A stretch of DNA of 64,000 nt, taken from Buchnera aphidicola (Pemphigus populi). Lineage in GTDB: Bacteria; Pseudomonadota; Gammaproteobacteria; Enterobacterales; Enterobacteriaceae. The notes below the pieces were generated by a model. The model saw only the letters and a program-made list of their open reading frames with translations. It did no database searches and was not told the DNA's origin. Of the stretch, positions 52,695-63,469 are shown in pieces (the stretch's first letter is position 1; each line of letters starts with the position of its first letter). The stretch spans positions 248,001-312,000 of the forward strand of contig NZ_OZ060372.1 of the NCBI RefSeq assembly GCF_964058935.1. Reading direction: 5' to 3'. A program made the position numbers and the translations under genes.

Positions 52695-53948
52695 ATGTTA
52701 AAAAATAACACAACTATTTCTAAATATGATCCCGATCTTTGGACATTTATGGAACAAGAAAGATGGCATCAAGAAAATCATATTATTTTAATCGCTTCAG
52801 AAAATTATACTAGTTCTCGGGTGATGATGGCTCAAGGTTCACAACTTACCAATAAATATGCAGAAGGATATCCTAAAAAAAGATACTATGGAGGATGTCA
52901 TAATGTTGATTTAATAGAACAATTAGCTATTGAAAGAGCCAAATTGTTATTTAGCGCCGATTATGCTAATGTACAACCTCATTCTGGATCACAAGCTAAT
53001 TTTGCTGTATATCATGCTTTATTACAACCAGGTGATTTAATACTTGGAATGGAATTATCTCATGGAGGTCATCTAACTCACGGTTCTCCAGTAAATTTTT
53101 CTGGAAAATTATACAATTCAATTTCATATGGAGTGGATCATAATGGTGAAATTGATTATATAACGTTAGAAAAGTTAGCTAAAAAACATCATCCAAAAAT
53201 TATTGTTGGCGGATTTTCCGCATATTCTGGATTATGCGATTGGGAAAAAATGCGTCATATAGCAGATAGTATTAACGCTTATTTATTAGTTGATATGGCT
53301 CATATTGCCGGTTTGGTTGCAACAGGTTTATATCCTAGTCCATTACAATTTGCACATGTTGTAACATTAACTACTCATAAAACTTTAGCAGGACCAAGAG
53401 GTGGTTTAATTTTATCTAAAAATGGTACAATAGATTTATATCGTAAAATAGATTCAGCTGTTTTTCCAGGATCTCAGGGGGGGCCTTTGATGCATGTCAT
53501 TGCTGCTAAAGCAATAGCATTCAAAGAGGCAATGGAGCCATCTTTTAAAAAATATCAAAAACAAGTGTTAAAAAATGCAAAATGCATGGCTAATATATTT
53601 ATTACATGTGGTTATAAAGTAATATCTAATAATACTTATAATCATCTTTTTCTAATAGATTTAAGTGATAAGAATATAACAGGTAAAGAAGCAGAATTAG
53701 CTTTAGGTTTAGCTAATATTACCGTAAATAAGAATAGTATACCAAATGATCAAAAAAGTCCTTTTATTACTTCTGGAATACGTATAGGAACACCATCTAT
53801 TACGAGACGGGGTTTAAAAGAAAATGAAGTAAAAAATTTATCTTATTTAATCATAGATATATTAAATAATATTGAAAATAAAAATAAAATATATCAAATA
53901 AAAAATAAAATTTTAAAAATCTGTATAGAATACCCAGTATATACATAA
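52695..53948 (+). CDS. glyA: Serine hydroxymethyltransferase
   Basis: PLP enzyme interconverting serine and glycine and feeding one-carbon units to folate. 417 residues, the E. coli length. PLP lysine in [37 protein letters not shown] near the N-terminus, and HSGSQANF are all conserved. TAGGAAA lies before the ATG. Probably monocistronic. Confidence 0.97.
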   Translation: MLKNNTTISKYDPDLWTFMEQERWHQENHIILIASENYTSSRVMMAQGSQLTNKYAEGYPKKRYYGGCHNVDLIEQLAIERAKLLFSADYANVQPHSGSQANFAVYHALLQPGDLILGMELSHGGHLTHGSPVNFSGKLYNSISYGVDHNGEIDYITLEKLAKKHHPKIIVGGFSAYSGLCDWEKMRHIADSINAYLLVDMAHIAGLVATGLYPSPLQFAHVVTLTTHKTLAGPRGGLILSKNGTIDLYRKIDSAVFPGSQGGPLMHVIAAKAIAFKEAMEPSFKKYQKQVLKNAKCMANIFITCGYKVISNNTYNHLFLIDLSDKNITGKEAELALGLANITVNKNSIPNDQKSPFITSGIRIGTPSITRRGLKENEVKNLSYLIIDILNNIENKNKIYQIKNKILKICIEYPVYT

Positions 53949-54058
53949 TCTTTGTATAACGCCATATTTTAGGTAGTGATACGATATTAATATAATAATA
54001 TTTATTATTAAAATAAATAATTTTTAATAAAAATTATTTATTTTCATTGACAGTAGAT

Positions 54059-54733
54059 TTACTGAGGTAATATAAGTGATAGATCATAATTATAAATTTT
54101 TTTTATATTTTTAAAATATGGAATTTCTCCTAAAAATGGAGCTTGTAAATATTTTTTTAAAGTTAAAATATTTTCTTTATGAAATTTTTTTTTTGGAAAA
54201 ATATTATTAGCTATCCATCCTGAAAAATGTAAATTGTATTTTAAAATAGCATGATTTGTCAAAATAGCATGATTGATACAACCTAATTTTATACCTACTA
54301 CTAAAATAACCGGAATTTTTTCTTGTAAAACCCAATCTGCATAAGTATTTTTATTAGATAACGGAGTATACCACCCCCCAGCACCTTCTATCAATATCCA
54401 ATTAGATTGTCTTTTAAGTTCAGATAATCCTAAAGATAACTTTTTAAAACTAATATTTATATTATTCTTGGCACTTAAAATATGTGGAGCTGCTTGTTCA
54501 CGGAAACAAAATGGATTAATTTCTTCATATTTAAGTTTAATACTACTAAATTTTTGTAATGTCATGGCATCATTATTTTTAAATTTTTCATATATTTTTT
54601 TTACACCCGAAGATACCGGTTTATAACCTACTGTCTGATATCCTAATTTTTTAGCATATTTTAATAAAAGACTACCAACAATAGTTTTTCCTACATTAGT
54701 ATCAGTTCCAGTAATAAACCAACAGTTATTCAT
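54059..54733 (-). CDS. bioD: Dethiobiotin synthetase
   Basis: ATP-dependent closure of the ureido ring, converting DAPA to dethiobiotin. 224 residues from the ATG at 54733 (MNNCWFITGTDTNVGKT). An ATG five codons upstream (54748) is part of the ATGGAGATC that contains GGAG nine bases before 54733, which favours the inner start. Walker A is GTDTNVGKT; the substrate segment is EGAGGWYTPL. In E. coli bioD ends the bioBFCD operon; here bioF and bioC are missing between bioB and bioD. Confidence 0.95.
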   Translation of the reverse strand: MNNCWFITGTDTNVGKTIVGSLLLKYAKKLGYQTVGYKPVSSGVKKIYEKFKNNDAMTLQKFSSIKLKYEEINPFCFREQAAPHILSAKNNINISFKKLSLGLSELKRQSNWILIEGAGGWYTPLSNKNTYADWVLQEKIPVILVVGIKLGCINHAILTNHAILKYNLHFSGWIANNIFPKKKFHKENILTLKKYLQAPFLGEIPYFKNIKKIYNYDLSLILPQ

Positions 54734-55457
54734 TTTTAAGATCTCCAAAAAAAATAATTGTATATTTATATGATTTATTCCATTAAATATATAGAATAAT
54801 TATCAACATATTTTCTAAAATAATTTTTTTATAGACTAATAATATTAATTTTTTATAAAATAGGTATTTTTTAAAAATTTTATTATTTATATGCGCTTTA
54901 CAAACCTGATATTCATAAATATATATCATACATATAAAATTCTTTATTATAAAATAAATTTTTATCAGATTACATACATTTTTAAAAATGTTATTCTCTG
55001 AATTTTATATGTTATTTAATACGATATTTATATTTTTTAATATAAAAACTAAAATAACTTTATAAAAATTTTTATTGCTAAAAGTAAAATTTTATTTAAG
55101 TAAAATATGAATAATATTATTTAATTCTAAAAAATTGAGTGGTTCTATATAACTATTTTATATTAATTTTGGATTATATTTTTGGTAAAATATAGTATAT
55201 ATAATAATATCTCAACGTAAAATACGATATTAATATTATTAATATTTAAATAAACCGTATTAAATATAGTTATTACATAATTTATTTACGTAAAAATTCT
55301 ACTTTTCATTTATCTAATTAATAGAGAATAATTTTGTATTATTTTAAAAAATTATTCTGTGATCATTATATATGATTTTTGTTTCCATAAATATTAGAAA
55401 TCTGGATCTTAACTATTTTATATATTTTATTATTTTTTTAAATAAAATTATTTTAAT
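54734..55457. other. Non-coding gap where bioF and bioC stand in E. coli
   Basis: About 720 bases between bioB and bioD, which lie on the same strand. In the E. coli bioBFCD operon this is the place of bioF and bioC. The sequence is almost pure A and T and I cannot match any part of it to BioF or BioC with confidence. Confidence 0.5.
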
Positions 55458-56522
55458 TTATTTTTTTAAAATATTTTTATCTTCTATTTTATCAGAATCT
55501 GCATTATAATATTTTTTATGATCTATTTTTGATAATTGATTCAAGATAGACATTGATTTATTTTTACTCACAGAATGAATATTTTTTTGTTTTATTTTAA
55601 GTCCCAATTTATTAAACAAGAGTATATCTTTATTTTCTTCTGGATTTGGAGCTGTTAGTAATTTACAACCATAGAAAATTGAATTGGCTCCAGCCATAAA
55701 ACACATTGCTTGTGTTTGTTCATTCATCTTTTCACGACCAGCTGAAAGACGTATATATGAACGTGGCATCATTATACGTGCAACTGATATAATTCTTATA
55801 AATTCAAAATCATCTATTTCAACATTATTCTCGAGAGGAGTTCCTTCTATTTTAACTAACATATTAATTGGTACACTTTCAGGTGGGATTGGTAAATTAG
55901 CTAATTGCATTAACAATTCCATTCTGTCTTTTATTTTTTCTCCAAGCCCTATAATACCTCCAGAACATATTTTCATTCCAGATTTTCTGACTGTTGCTAA
56001 AGTACTCATACGTTCTTCATAAGTACGAGTAGTAATAATTTTACTATAAAAATTTTTAGAAGTATCTAAATTATGATTATAAAAATCTAAGCCTGCCTGA
56101 GCTAATTGATTGGCTTGTTGTTCAGTTAGTGAACCTAAGGTCATACAAGTTTCTAAACCTAGTTTTTTTACTTCCTTAATTATGTTTTCTAAATAAGGTA
56201 TATCCCGATTATGTGGATTTTTCCAAGCCGCTCCCATACAAAAACGAGTTGATCCTGATTTTTTTGCTTGATTAGCAGCTTCTAATATTTTATGTGTTTC
56301 CAATAATTTTTCAGTTTTTATATTGGTTTTATATCGAGCACTCTGAGGACAATATTTACAATCTTCTGGACAAGCTCCTGTTTTGATAGATAGTAAAGTG
56401 CTAATTTGTATTTGATTAGGATTAAAGTATTTTCTATGTATTTTTTGTGCTTCAAATATTAATTCTAAAAGAGGTTTATTAAAAAGTGACTTTATATCTT
56501 TAAGTATCCATATTTCTTTCAT
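55458..56522 (-). CDS. bioB: Biotin synthase
   Basis: Radical SAM enzyme inserting sulfur into dethiobiotin. 354 residues (E. coli 346). Cluster cysteines in [17 protein letters not shown] and substrate segments [18 protein letters not shown] and the [2Fe-2S] arginine region RLSAGRE are intact. The lysine-rich tail is slightly longer than in E. coli. GGAG lies about six bases before the ATG. Divergent from bioA with 84 bases between starts, as in the E. coli bio locus; I could not recognise the BirA operator there. Confidence 0.96.
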   Translation of the reverse strand: MKEIWILKDIKSLFNKPLLELIFEAQKIHRKYFNPNQIQISTLLSIKTGACPEDCKYCPQSARYKTNIKTEKLLETHKILEAANQAKKSGSTRFCMGAAWKNPHNRDIPYLENIIKEVKKLGLETCMTLGSLTEQQANQLAQAGLDFYNHNLDTSKNFYSKIITTRTYEERMSTLATVRKSGMKICSGGIIGLGEKIKDRMELLMQLANLPIPPESVPINMLVKIEGTPLENNVEIDDFEFIRIISVARIMMPRSYIRLSAGREKMNEQTQAMCFMAGANSIFYGCKLLTAPNPEENKDILLFNKLGLKIKQKNIHSVSKNKSMSILNQLSKIDHKKYYNADSDKIEDKNILKK

Positions 56523-56606
56523 ATGTTCTCCAAAAGTTTGATGTTCTTATATTTATAAAAGTTTATAATACATAATAAAAATTTTATATAAAAGTATACT
56601 CTAATT

Positions 56607-57896
56607 ATGAATCAATCTGACTTAAACTTTGATTTTAAACATATTTGGCATCCATACAGTTCAATGATAAATCCGTTACCTTGTTACCCCATTATATCAG
56701 CTAAAGGTATCCATCTAAAGTTAAATAATGGAAAAAAAATAATAGATGGTATGTCTTCTTGGTGGTCTGTTATACATGGATATAATAATGCTAGATTAAA
56801 TAAATCATTAAAAGATCAAATTAAAAAAATGTCTCATGTTATGTTTGGTGGAATTACACATCCTTCAGCTATTTTATTATGTCGGAAATTAATTGAAATT
56901 ACACCAAAAAAATTAGAATGTATTTTTTTATGTGATTCAGGTTCTGTAGCTATTGAAGTAGCAATGAAAATGTCATTACAATATTGGCAGGCATTAGGTG
57001 AAAAAAGATGTACATTTTTAACTATTAGAAATGGATATCATGGTGATACTTTTTTTGCTATGTCAGTATCTGATCCTGCTAATTCTATTCATAGTTTATA
57101 TAGCACATTATTGCCCACTCACTTATTTGCCAATGCACCAAAATGTGTTTTTGGAGAAACATGGAATGAAAAAGATATATATTCTTTTGATATATTAATT
57201 AAAGAAAATAAAAGTGATATTGCTGCTGTAATCATGGAACCAATAGTACAAGGAGTAGGTGGTATGAAATTTTACCATCCTAAATATTTAGAAAAAGTAA
57301 GATATTTATGCAATCATTATAAAATTCCATTAATTATAGATGAAATTGCTACAGGATTTGGACGTACCGGAAAATTATTTGCTTACGAATATGCTAATAT
57401 TATTCCTGATATTCTTTGCATAGGTAAAGCTCTTACTGGTGGTATGATGAGTTTATCAGCAACTATTACTACAAAAAATATAGCACATACTATAAGTAAT
57501 GGAAAAGCCAATTGTTTTATGCATGGTCCTACTTTTATGGGTAATCCTTTAGCATGCGCTGTAGCAACTGAGAATATTTCAATATTGCAAGAAAAAAAAT
57601 GGAAAAAACAAATATTTAATATTGAATCAATATTAAAATTGAAATTATTACCGTTACAACAACATCCTAAAGTATTGAATATTCGTGTATTAGGAGCAAT
57701 AGGTGTAGTAGAATGTTTGTATAAAATTAATATTAAAAGAATCCAATTTTTTTTTATTAAACACGGAGTATGGATTCGGCCATTCAATAAATTAATATAT
57801 TTAATACCTCCTTATATAATAGATCAATATTCACTTAAAAAACTTGCAGATGTTATTTCAGAAGCATTGGATAATGATAATTTTTTTATTTACTAA
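56607..57896 (+). CDS. bioA: Adenosylmethionine-8-amino-7-oxononanoate aminotransferase
   Basis: PLP transaminase converting KAPA to DAPA using SAM as amino donor. 429 residues, the E. coli length. PLP lysine in CIGKALTGGM; SSWWSVIHGY and FCDSG-like LCDSGSVAIEVAMKM are conserved, with IIDEIATGFGRTG. With bioD and bioB it forms the last three steps of biotin synthesis, so the organism needs KAPA or a precursor from elsewhere. Confidence 0.96.
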   Translation: MNQSDLNFDFKHIWHPYSSMINPLPCYPIISAKGIHLKLNNGKKIIDGMSSWWSVIHGYNNARLNKSLKDQIKKMSHVMFGGITHPSAILLCRKLIEITPKKLECIFLCDSGSVAIEVAMKMSLQYWQALGEKRCTFLTIRNGYHGDTFFAMSVSDPANSIHSLYSTLLPTHLFANAPKCVFGETWNEKDIYSFDILIKENKSDIAAVIMEPIVQGVGGMKFYHPKYLEKVRYLCNHYKIPLIIDEIATGFGRTGKLFAYEYANIIPDILCIGKALTGGMMSLSATITTKNIAHTISNGKANCFMHGPTFMGNPLACAVATENISILQEKKWKKQIFNIESILKLKLLPLQQHPKVLNIRVLGAIGVVECLYKINIKRIQFFFIKHGVWIRPFNKLIYLIPPYIIDQYSLKKLADVISEALDNDNFFIY

Positions 57897-57929
57897 ATAC
57901 TAATTTATTTTTTATGTTAAATAAATATT

Positions 57930-58919
57930 TTAAAATTGATGTATATATACCCATATAGGTCTTTTATGTACGGTGAATTGATTTTTTTTTTGAAAACAAA
58001 AAATATTATTAGATATTTCATATAATGTAATACTATTTGAAACTTCTCCTGCAACAACCAAGTATTGACCGTTTGGACTAATAGAAAAAGATCTTGGTTG
58101 TTTTTCTGTATGAAAAACACCTATGTTATTTAATCGATTATTATCTTTATTAATATTAAATATCGATATTAAGTTAGCAGTACGATCAGATGCATATAAA
58201 TAAGATCCAGATGGATTGATATGAATATCGGAGGACCAGGGTTGATAATTATATTTTTTTGGTAATAAACTAATATTTTGAATAGATTTTATCAGCATTC
58301 TATTACTTTTTAATTTCCATACATCAATAGTACCTTTGTATTCATTGATACTATAAGTATATTTTCTATTTGGATGAAAAGCCATATGTCTTGGTCCAGA
58401 TCCTGAATCTGTATGCAATATATAAGGTGTATTATTTAATGGTAAATCATTATCTATTAAATCATAAATATAAATACAGTTTTGTTTAAGTGATGTTACA
58501 AATAAATATTGATTATTGAAATCAGTACTACAATAATGACAACCCTCAATATTGTATAATATTTGTATTGGATTTTCAGGAATTCCTAATGAATTCATGG
58601 GGCTAACACTAAGACATCCCATTCCATAAGAAGCACAAAATAAAAAACGTTTTTCTTTATCTAAAGATAAATAATTTGGACTACCTGGAATAGGAGATTC
58701 TCCAATTTTTTCTAATTTACCATCAAGTTTAATTTCGTATGTAATAATACGGTTTTTAGGTCTTACTCCTGCATAAAGACGATTTTGTGATATATGTATT
58801 GGTTGAACTTCTCCATCAGTATTTAATGTTTGAATAATATTAAAGTTCAAGTCTTTACCCATTTTTAATATTTTTATCTGATTATTCCCAGGAGTTGCAA
58901 CATAAATAATAGTTTTCAT
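57930..58919 (-). CDS. pgl: 6-phosphogluconolactonase
   Basis: Second step of the pentose phosphate pathway. 329 residues (E. coli YbhE/Pgl 331), a seven-bladed beta-propeller. Family segments: IYVATPGNNQIKIL at the start, FCASYGMGCLSV, GPRHMAFHPNRKYTY, QPWSSDIHINPSG and PRSFSISPNGQYL. The ATG at 58919 is preceded by GAGAAC, a weak ribosome site. Convergent with bioA. E. coli also has ybhE next to the bio locus. Confidence 0.95.
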   Translation of the reverse strand: MKTIIYVATPGNNQIKILKMGKDLNFNIIQTLNTDGEVQPIHISQNRLYAGVRPKNRIITYEIKLDGKLEKIGESPIPGSPNYLSLDKEKRFLFCASYGMGCLSVSPMNSLGIPENPIQILYNIEGCHYCSTDFNNQYLFVTSLKQNCIYIYDLIDNDLPLNNTPYILHTDSGSGPRHMAFHPNRKYTYSINEYKGTIDVWKLKSNRMLIKSIQNISLLPKKYNYQPWSSDIHINPSGSYLYASDRTANLISIFNINKDNNRLNNIGVFHTEKQPRSFSISPNGQYLVVAGEVSNSITLYEISNNIFCFQKKNQFTVHKRPIWVYIHQF

Positions 58920-59282
58920 ATGTTCTCACTATTCATTAAATACTTAATAAAAAATTATGTTCTATAAATATTAATTTAAATTAAAAATTTTTAAATACTA
59001 TTAGATTTCTTATTATATTCGCTTTATTGTATATAAATTTATCTTTTAAAGCGAAAATTTTAGAAAAAATTATATTACAGTAAAATTTCAATATAGAAAT
59101 AAAACAAGTTAATAATTTACTTGTTTTAAGTAATTGTTTTGATAAAATGAATAATATATTCATATATAACTAGTAATAAAATATATACATTAAATTTTTG
59201 ATAAAACTATAATTTTGTTATATAAAATATATTTCTACATCGAATGTAAAAATTAAGCAAGGTAGATTTATCCAATGTCAAA
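58920..59282. other. Non-coding gap between pgl and mfd
   Basis: About 360 bases. A 60-codon open frame on the minus strand (58981-59163) is hydrophobic and AT-derived and looks accidental. Nothing else is recognised. Confidence 0.5.
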
Positions 59283-62200
59283 TTATTTTATTACTTCTAT
59301 TTTTTTTATAAAATTTAATATCCATTTTATCCTAATACGACATGAGTAAAATTTATATTCAAATGTTAAACGATTAAATTTTTGAAATTTCCAATTTTTT
59401 AATTCTTTTTTTAATATTTTCAATAATGATATAGTATCAATTTTATTTTTTTCAAAAAAAATAATAATACCTCTTTTCTTATTAGATTCAATACGTTTAA
59501 TACCTATTCTTTTTGCTATTAATTTTATTTTAGATAAAATAATTAAATTTTTTGTTTCATAAGGAATAGATCCGAATTTATTGATTAATTCATATTCTAT
59601 TTTTTTTAAGTCTGTTATATGTGTTACTGTAGCCATTCTTTTATAAAAAGAGAGACGAAAATTAATATTGGAAACATAATTTGCAGGGATTAATGCAGAA
59701 ATATACAACTCAACTTCTGGTTGATTATTTATAGTTTCTTCTAAAGATAATTGGGTATTATTTTTTATATTTTTTACCGCATGATGCAGTAGCTCTGTAT
59801 ATAAAGAAAAACCAATATTTTCAATATGTCCACTTTGTTCATCGCCTAATATTTCACCTATTCCTCTGATATCAAGATCTTGCATCGCTAAAGTTAAACC
59901 TGAACCAAAATCTTCAAGAGAAATAATTGCATCAAGTCTTTTTTTTGCATCTGACGTGATTTTTTTAAAATCTGATATAAACAACCAAGCATATGCTTGA
60001 TAACAGGATCGACCAACTCTACCTCGTAATTGATGTAATTGAGCTAAACCAAAATGATCCGCTTGTTCTATAATAATTGTATTTGCGTTAGGAATATCAA
60101 TACCTGTTTCAATAATGGTAGTACATATTAATACGTTAATCTTCTTCTTCAAAAAATTATTCATAATTTTTTTTAAATCATGAATACACATTTGACCATG
60201 TGCAATTGCTATATTTGCTTCTGGTACCAATTCTATAATTTTTTTAGCTTTATTATGAATTTTTTTTACTTCATTGTATACATAAAATACCTGTCCTCCT
60301 CTTAATATTTCTCTATAAATTGCTTCTTTTATAAGAATATCATTGTATTTTCGTACAAAGGTTTTTACCGTTAATCTTTTATCTGGTGGAGTTGTGATAA
60401 TTGACATATCTCGAATACCACTAATCGCCATATTTAATGTACGAGGTATAGGTGTAGCAGTTAAGGTTAATACGTCTATATTCGAATACATTGATTTAAT
60501 TTTTTCTTTATGTCTGACTCCAAATCTATGTTCTTCATCAACAATAAGTAATCCTAAGTTTTTTAATTTAATTTTTTTAAATAAAATTATGTGTGTACCA
60601 ATTAAAATATTGATTTTTCCATTTTGTGCATCTTGTATACCAAAAGATAATGTTTTAGAATTACAAAATCTAGATAACATTGTAATGTTACAAGGAAAGT
60701 TAAAAAAACGTTCTTTAAAATTATTAAAATGTTGCTGAGCTAAGAGGGTAGTAGGTACTAATACTACTACTTGTTTATTATTTAAAAAAGCTAAAAAAGC
60801 AGCTCTCATAGCAACTTCCGTTTTCCCAAATCCAACATCTCCACAAACCAGTCTATCCATAGGGATAGGTTGACTCATATCATATAAAACAGAATCTATT
60901 ACTTGTTTTTGATCTGGAGTAATTGTAAATGGAAAATCACTACAAAAAAGATCATATTGCTTTATATCCATTTTAAATGAAAAACCTTTTTTAGATTTTC
61001 TATTTGCATATATATCTAACAAAATAGCCGCGGTATCATTAATTTTTTTTATAGCTTTATTTTTTTCTTTATTCCAATAATCAGAACCTAATTTATGTAA
61101 AGTAATATTTTTTTCTGAAAATCCTGTATATCGACTAATTAAATGTAAATAAGAAACAGGTATGTATAATTTTGCTTTTTCTGCATATTCTAATATTACA
61201 TATTCACCTTTAATACCAGAAGTTTCTATAGTTTTTAATCCTTTATATCTACCAATACCATGTTCAAAATGAACTATAATTTGATTAATAGTAAGTTCAG
61301 ATAAATTATTAATAGCAGAGTTAAAATTATTTTCTTTAATTAATTCGGAATTATGACGAATATTATCGCTAATTTTGATATCATTTTCAGAAATTAATGC
61401 TATATTTTGATTTTTATTAATAAATCCACATTCATAAGAATTAATGATATAGAAATATTTTTTTTTATTTTTAATATTTTTACAATTCTGTAATATATCA
61501 AAAGTATTAATTTTTTTAATCTCAATGTTAAGAGAAATTAATAATTTTAAAAATTTATTATAATTAGATTCATGTTTTATAAAAAAAATAATTGAACCCA
61601 AAAATGATTTTAGAAAATTATATAATTTTTTATAATTTTCTTTATGTTTGTTTAAAGAGACAGAAAGATCAGGTAAACAATAATATTGTAGATTAATATG
61701 ACTACTATCTTCTGATATTCTATTATTTTTAAATTTAATTTGAGGCCATTGGCGTAAATTAAGAAAAAAAAAATCTGAATCTATCCAAAGTTGATTGGGT
61801 TGAATTAATAATCTTTTTTTATTTAAAAGTAGATGACAATATCTTTTTTGTATTTTTTTCCAGAAAAAGGTAATATTTTTTTTTATATTTCCAGAATAAA
61901 GTATCAAAGTTTTTTTAGGTAAATAATTAAATATTGTTTCTAATTTTTCTTGAAAAAAAAAAGGTTGCCAATACTCAATTCCTAAAGAAAAAATACCTTT
62001 TTTAACTTGCTGAAAAATAACATCTGTTTTTGGATCTGTAGGAAAATGTTTTTTCCATTGGTTAAAAAACAAATTTATTCCATGTTTATTGGTTGGGAAT
62101 TCATGTGCCGGCATAAAATTTATTGATTTCACCTCATCTATAGATCTTTGACTATGAATGTCAAAAGTTTTTATAGACAAGATTTTATTGTTTAAAAAAT

Positions 62201-62747
62201 ATAATCTATACGGAAAATTGTTACCCATGGTATATAATTCAATAAAATCATTATTTATACAATATTCCCCATGTTGTATTACTTGATTAACCAGTTTATA
62301 ACCTTTATCCTGTAATATTTTTATTAAATCATCGTTTGATAGACTCATATTTTTTTTTATTTCTAATACTTCATTATTTAAATATTTATAAGGACAAACT
62401 TTTTGCAAAAATGAATTAATAGAAATAATTAATAATGTTTCTTTTAATTTAGGTAATTGGTGCAATAAAAACATTCTAGAAGAAATAATATCTCGATTAG
62501 GAGAAAAAACATCAAATGGTAAAGTATCCCAATCAAAAAAAATATATATATTTTTTTTCGTAAACAATTGTATTTCATTTTTGAGTTTTAGTGATTCTTG
62601 TATATTTTTTGTGATTAATAGTATTAAGTTATCTGAACTTTCAAGAATTTTAGCGGATTCAAAAGCAATTGCTGATTCGGTTAATTGACCGAGTATTTTT
62701 TTTTCTCCCAATTGATTGGGCAGTTTATACGTAGTATATTTTAACAC
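59283..62747 (-). CDS. mfd: Transcription-repair coupling factor Mfd
   Basis: ATP-dependent translocase that removes RNA polymerase stalled at lesions and normally recruits UvrA. 1154 residues (E. coli 1148). Domain order is complete: the UvrB-like N-terminus (diverged, about 1-350), the polymerase-interacting domain (HFEHGIGRYKGLKTI), helicase motif I GDVGFGKTEVAMRA, motif II VDEEHRFGV, motif III LTATPIPRTL, motif VI QLRGRVGRS, and the C-terminal autoinhibitory domain. The start is GTG at 62747, with AAGGAT seven bases upstream. The N-terminal UvrA-binding region is the least conserved part. Confidence 0.96.
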   Translation of the reverse strand: MLKYTTYKLPNQLGEKKILGQLTESAIAFESAKILESSDNLILLITKNIQESLKLKNEIQLFTKKNIYIFFDWDTLPFDVFSPNRDIISSRMFLLHQLPKLKETLLIISINSFLQKVCPYKYLNNEVLEIKKNMSLSNDDLIKILQDKGYKLVNQVIQHGEYCINNDFIELYTMGNNFPYRLYFLNNKILSIKTFDIHSQRSIDEVKSINFMPAHEFPTNKHGINLFFNQWKKHFPTDPKTDVIFQQVKKGIFSLGIEYWQPFFFQEKLETIFNYLPKKTLILYSGNIKKNITFFWKKIQKRYCHLLLNKKRLLIQPNQLWIDSDFFFLNLRQWPQIKFKNNRISEDSSHINLQYYCLPDLSVSLNKHKENYKKLYNFLKSFLGSIIFFIKHESNYNKFLKLLISLNIEIKKINTFDILQNCKNIKNKKKYFYIINSYECGFINKNQNIALISENDIKISDNIRHNSELIKENNFNSAINNLSELTINQIIVHFEHGIGRYKGLKTIETSGIKGEYVILEYAEKAKLYIPVSYLHLISRYTGFSEKNITLHKLGSDYWNKEKNKAIKKINDTAAILLDIYANRKSKKGFSFKMDIKQYDLFCSDFPFTITPDQKQVIDSVLYDMSQPIPMDRLVCGDVGFGKTEVAMRAAFLAFLNNKQVVVLVPTTLLAQQHFNNFKERFFNFPCNITMLSRFCNSKTLSFGIQDAQNGKINILIGTHIILFKKIKLKNLGLLIVDEEHRFGVRHKEKIKSMYSNIDVLTLTATPIPRTLNMAISGIRDMSIITTPPDKRLTVKTFVRKYNDILIKEAIYREILRGGQVFYVYNEVKKIHNKAKKIIELVPEANIAIAHGQMCIHDLKKIMNNFLKKKINVLICTTIIETGIDIPNANTIIIEQADHFGLAQLHQLRGRVGRSCYQAYAWLFISDFKKITSDAKKRLDAIISLEDFGSGLTLAMQDLDIRGIGEILGDEQSGHIENIGFSLYTELLHHAVKNIKNNTQLSLEETINNQPEVELYISALIPANYVSNINFRLSFYKRMATVTHITDLKKIEYELINKFGSIPYETKNLIILSKIKLIAKRIGIKRIESNKKRGIIIFFEKNKIDTISLLKILKKELKNWKFQKFNRLTFEYKFYSCRIRIKWILNFIKKIEVIK

Positions 62748-63469
62748 AATGTTTATCCTTATGGATTTATAGTTAACTAAAAGTTTTAAACTTGAAAAAC
62801 ATATCGGTATTTAAAAAAATAATTAATATTAACTATTCGTTAATAGAAATTTCTAAAATCAACATAAATCTATTTTTTATAAAAATAAATAAATAGTTTT
62901 TATATAAATGAAACATGTATAAATATAAAAAAATTAGTATATAATTAAATTAAAATATCTATTTATTATTATAAAAATTTCTAAATTTTCATAATAATAA
63001 AAAATGAATTTTTGATATTTATTTAAATTAAAAATGTAAATTTGATAAATTTAAAATACCTATTAAAACATATTAATTTGATAAATATTGATATACTCAT
63101 TTAATATATTTACTTTATACGCATAGTCTATAAGAAAAATAAAAAATAATATTTTTATATAAAATTATATCAGTATAATTTTATATTTTTACTAAAAAAT
63201 ACTGCTTACAATAAAAAATATAATTTTAAAAAACTTAATTTTATATAAGATATATTGTGTATTTAGTATGCAATTTTTTATATATATAAAATATATTATC
63301 TCCAATTTAGTATCTCTATTTTTTTAAATTTTTTAATAAAATTAGATAAAATATTTATATTAGTGTATATTATATATTTTAAAATATGAAATTTTTTAAA
63401 ATACTATATTTAAATCAGTACTTATTAATTAAATATATTAACTTTGAATTGATAAAATTGGCAATTAAT
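62748..63469. other. Divergent gap between mfd and gapA
   Basis: About 720 bases, nearly all A and T, holding the promoters of both genes. I see no relic, hairpin with T-run or clear promoter pair. Confidence 0.5.

Noticed and set aside
54734..55457. bioF/bioC relic
   Set aside because: Position fits, but unlike the ratA and ispG gaps I could not find an ordered set of resembling fragments.
58981..59163. 60-codon frame between pgl and mfd
   Set aside because: Low-complexity, hydrophobic composition from AT-rich spacer, no ribosome site, no resemblance to a known protein.
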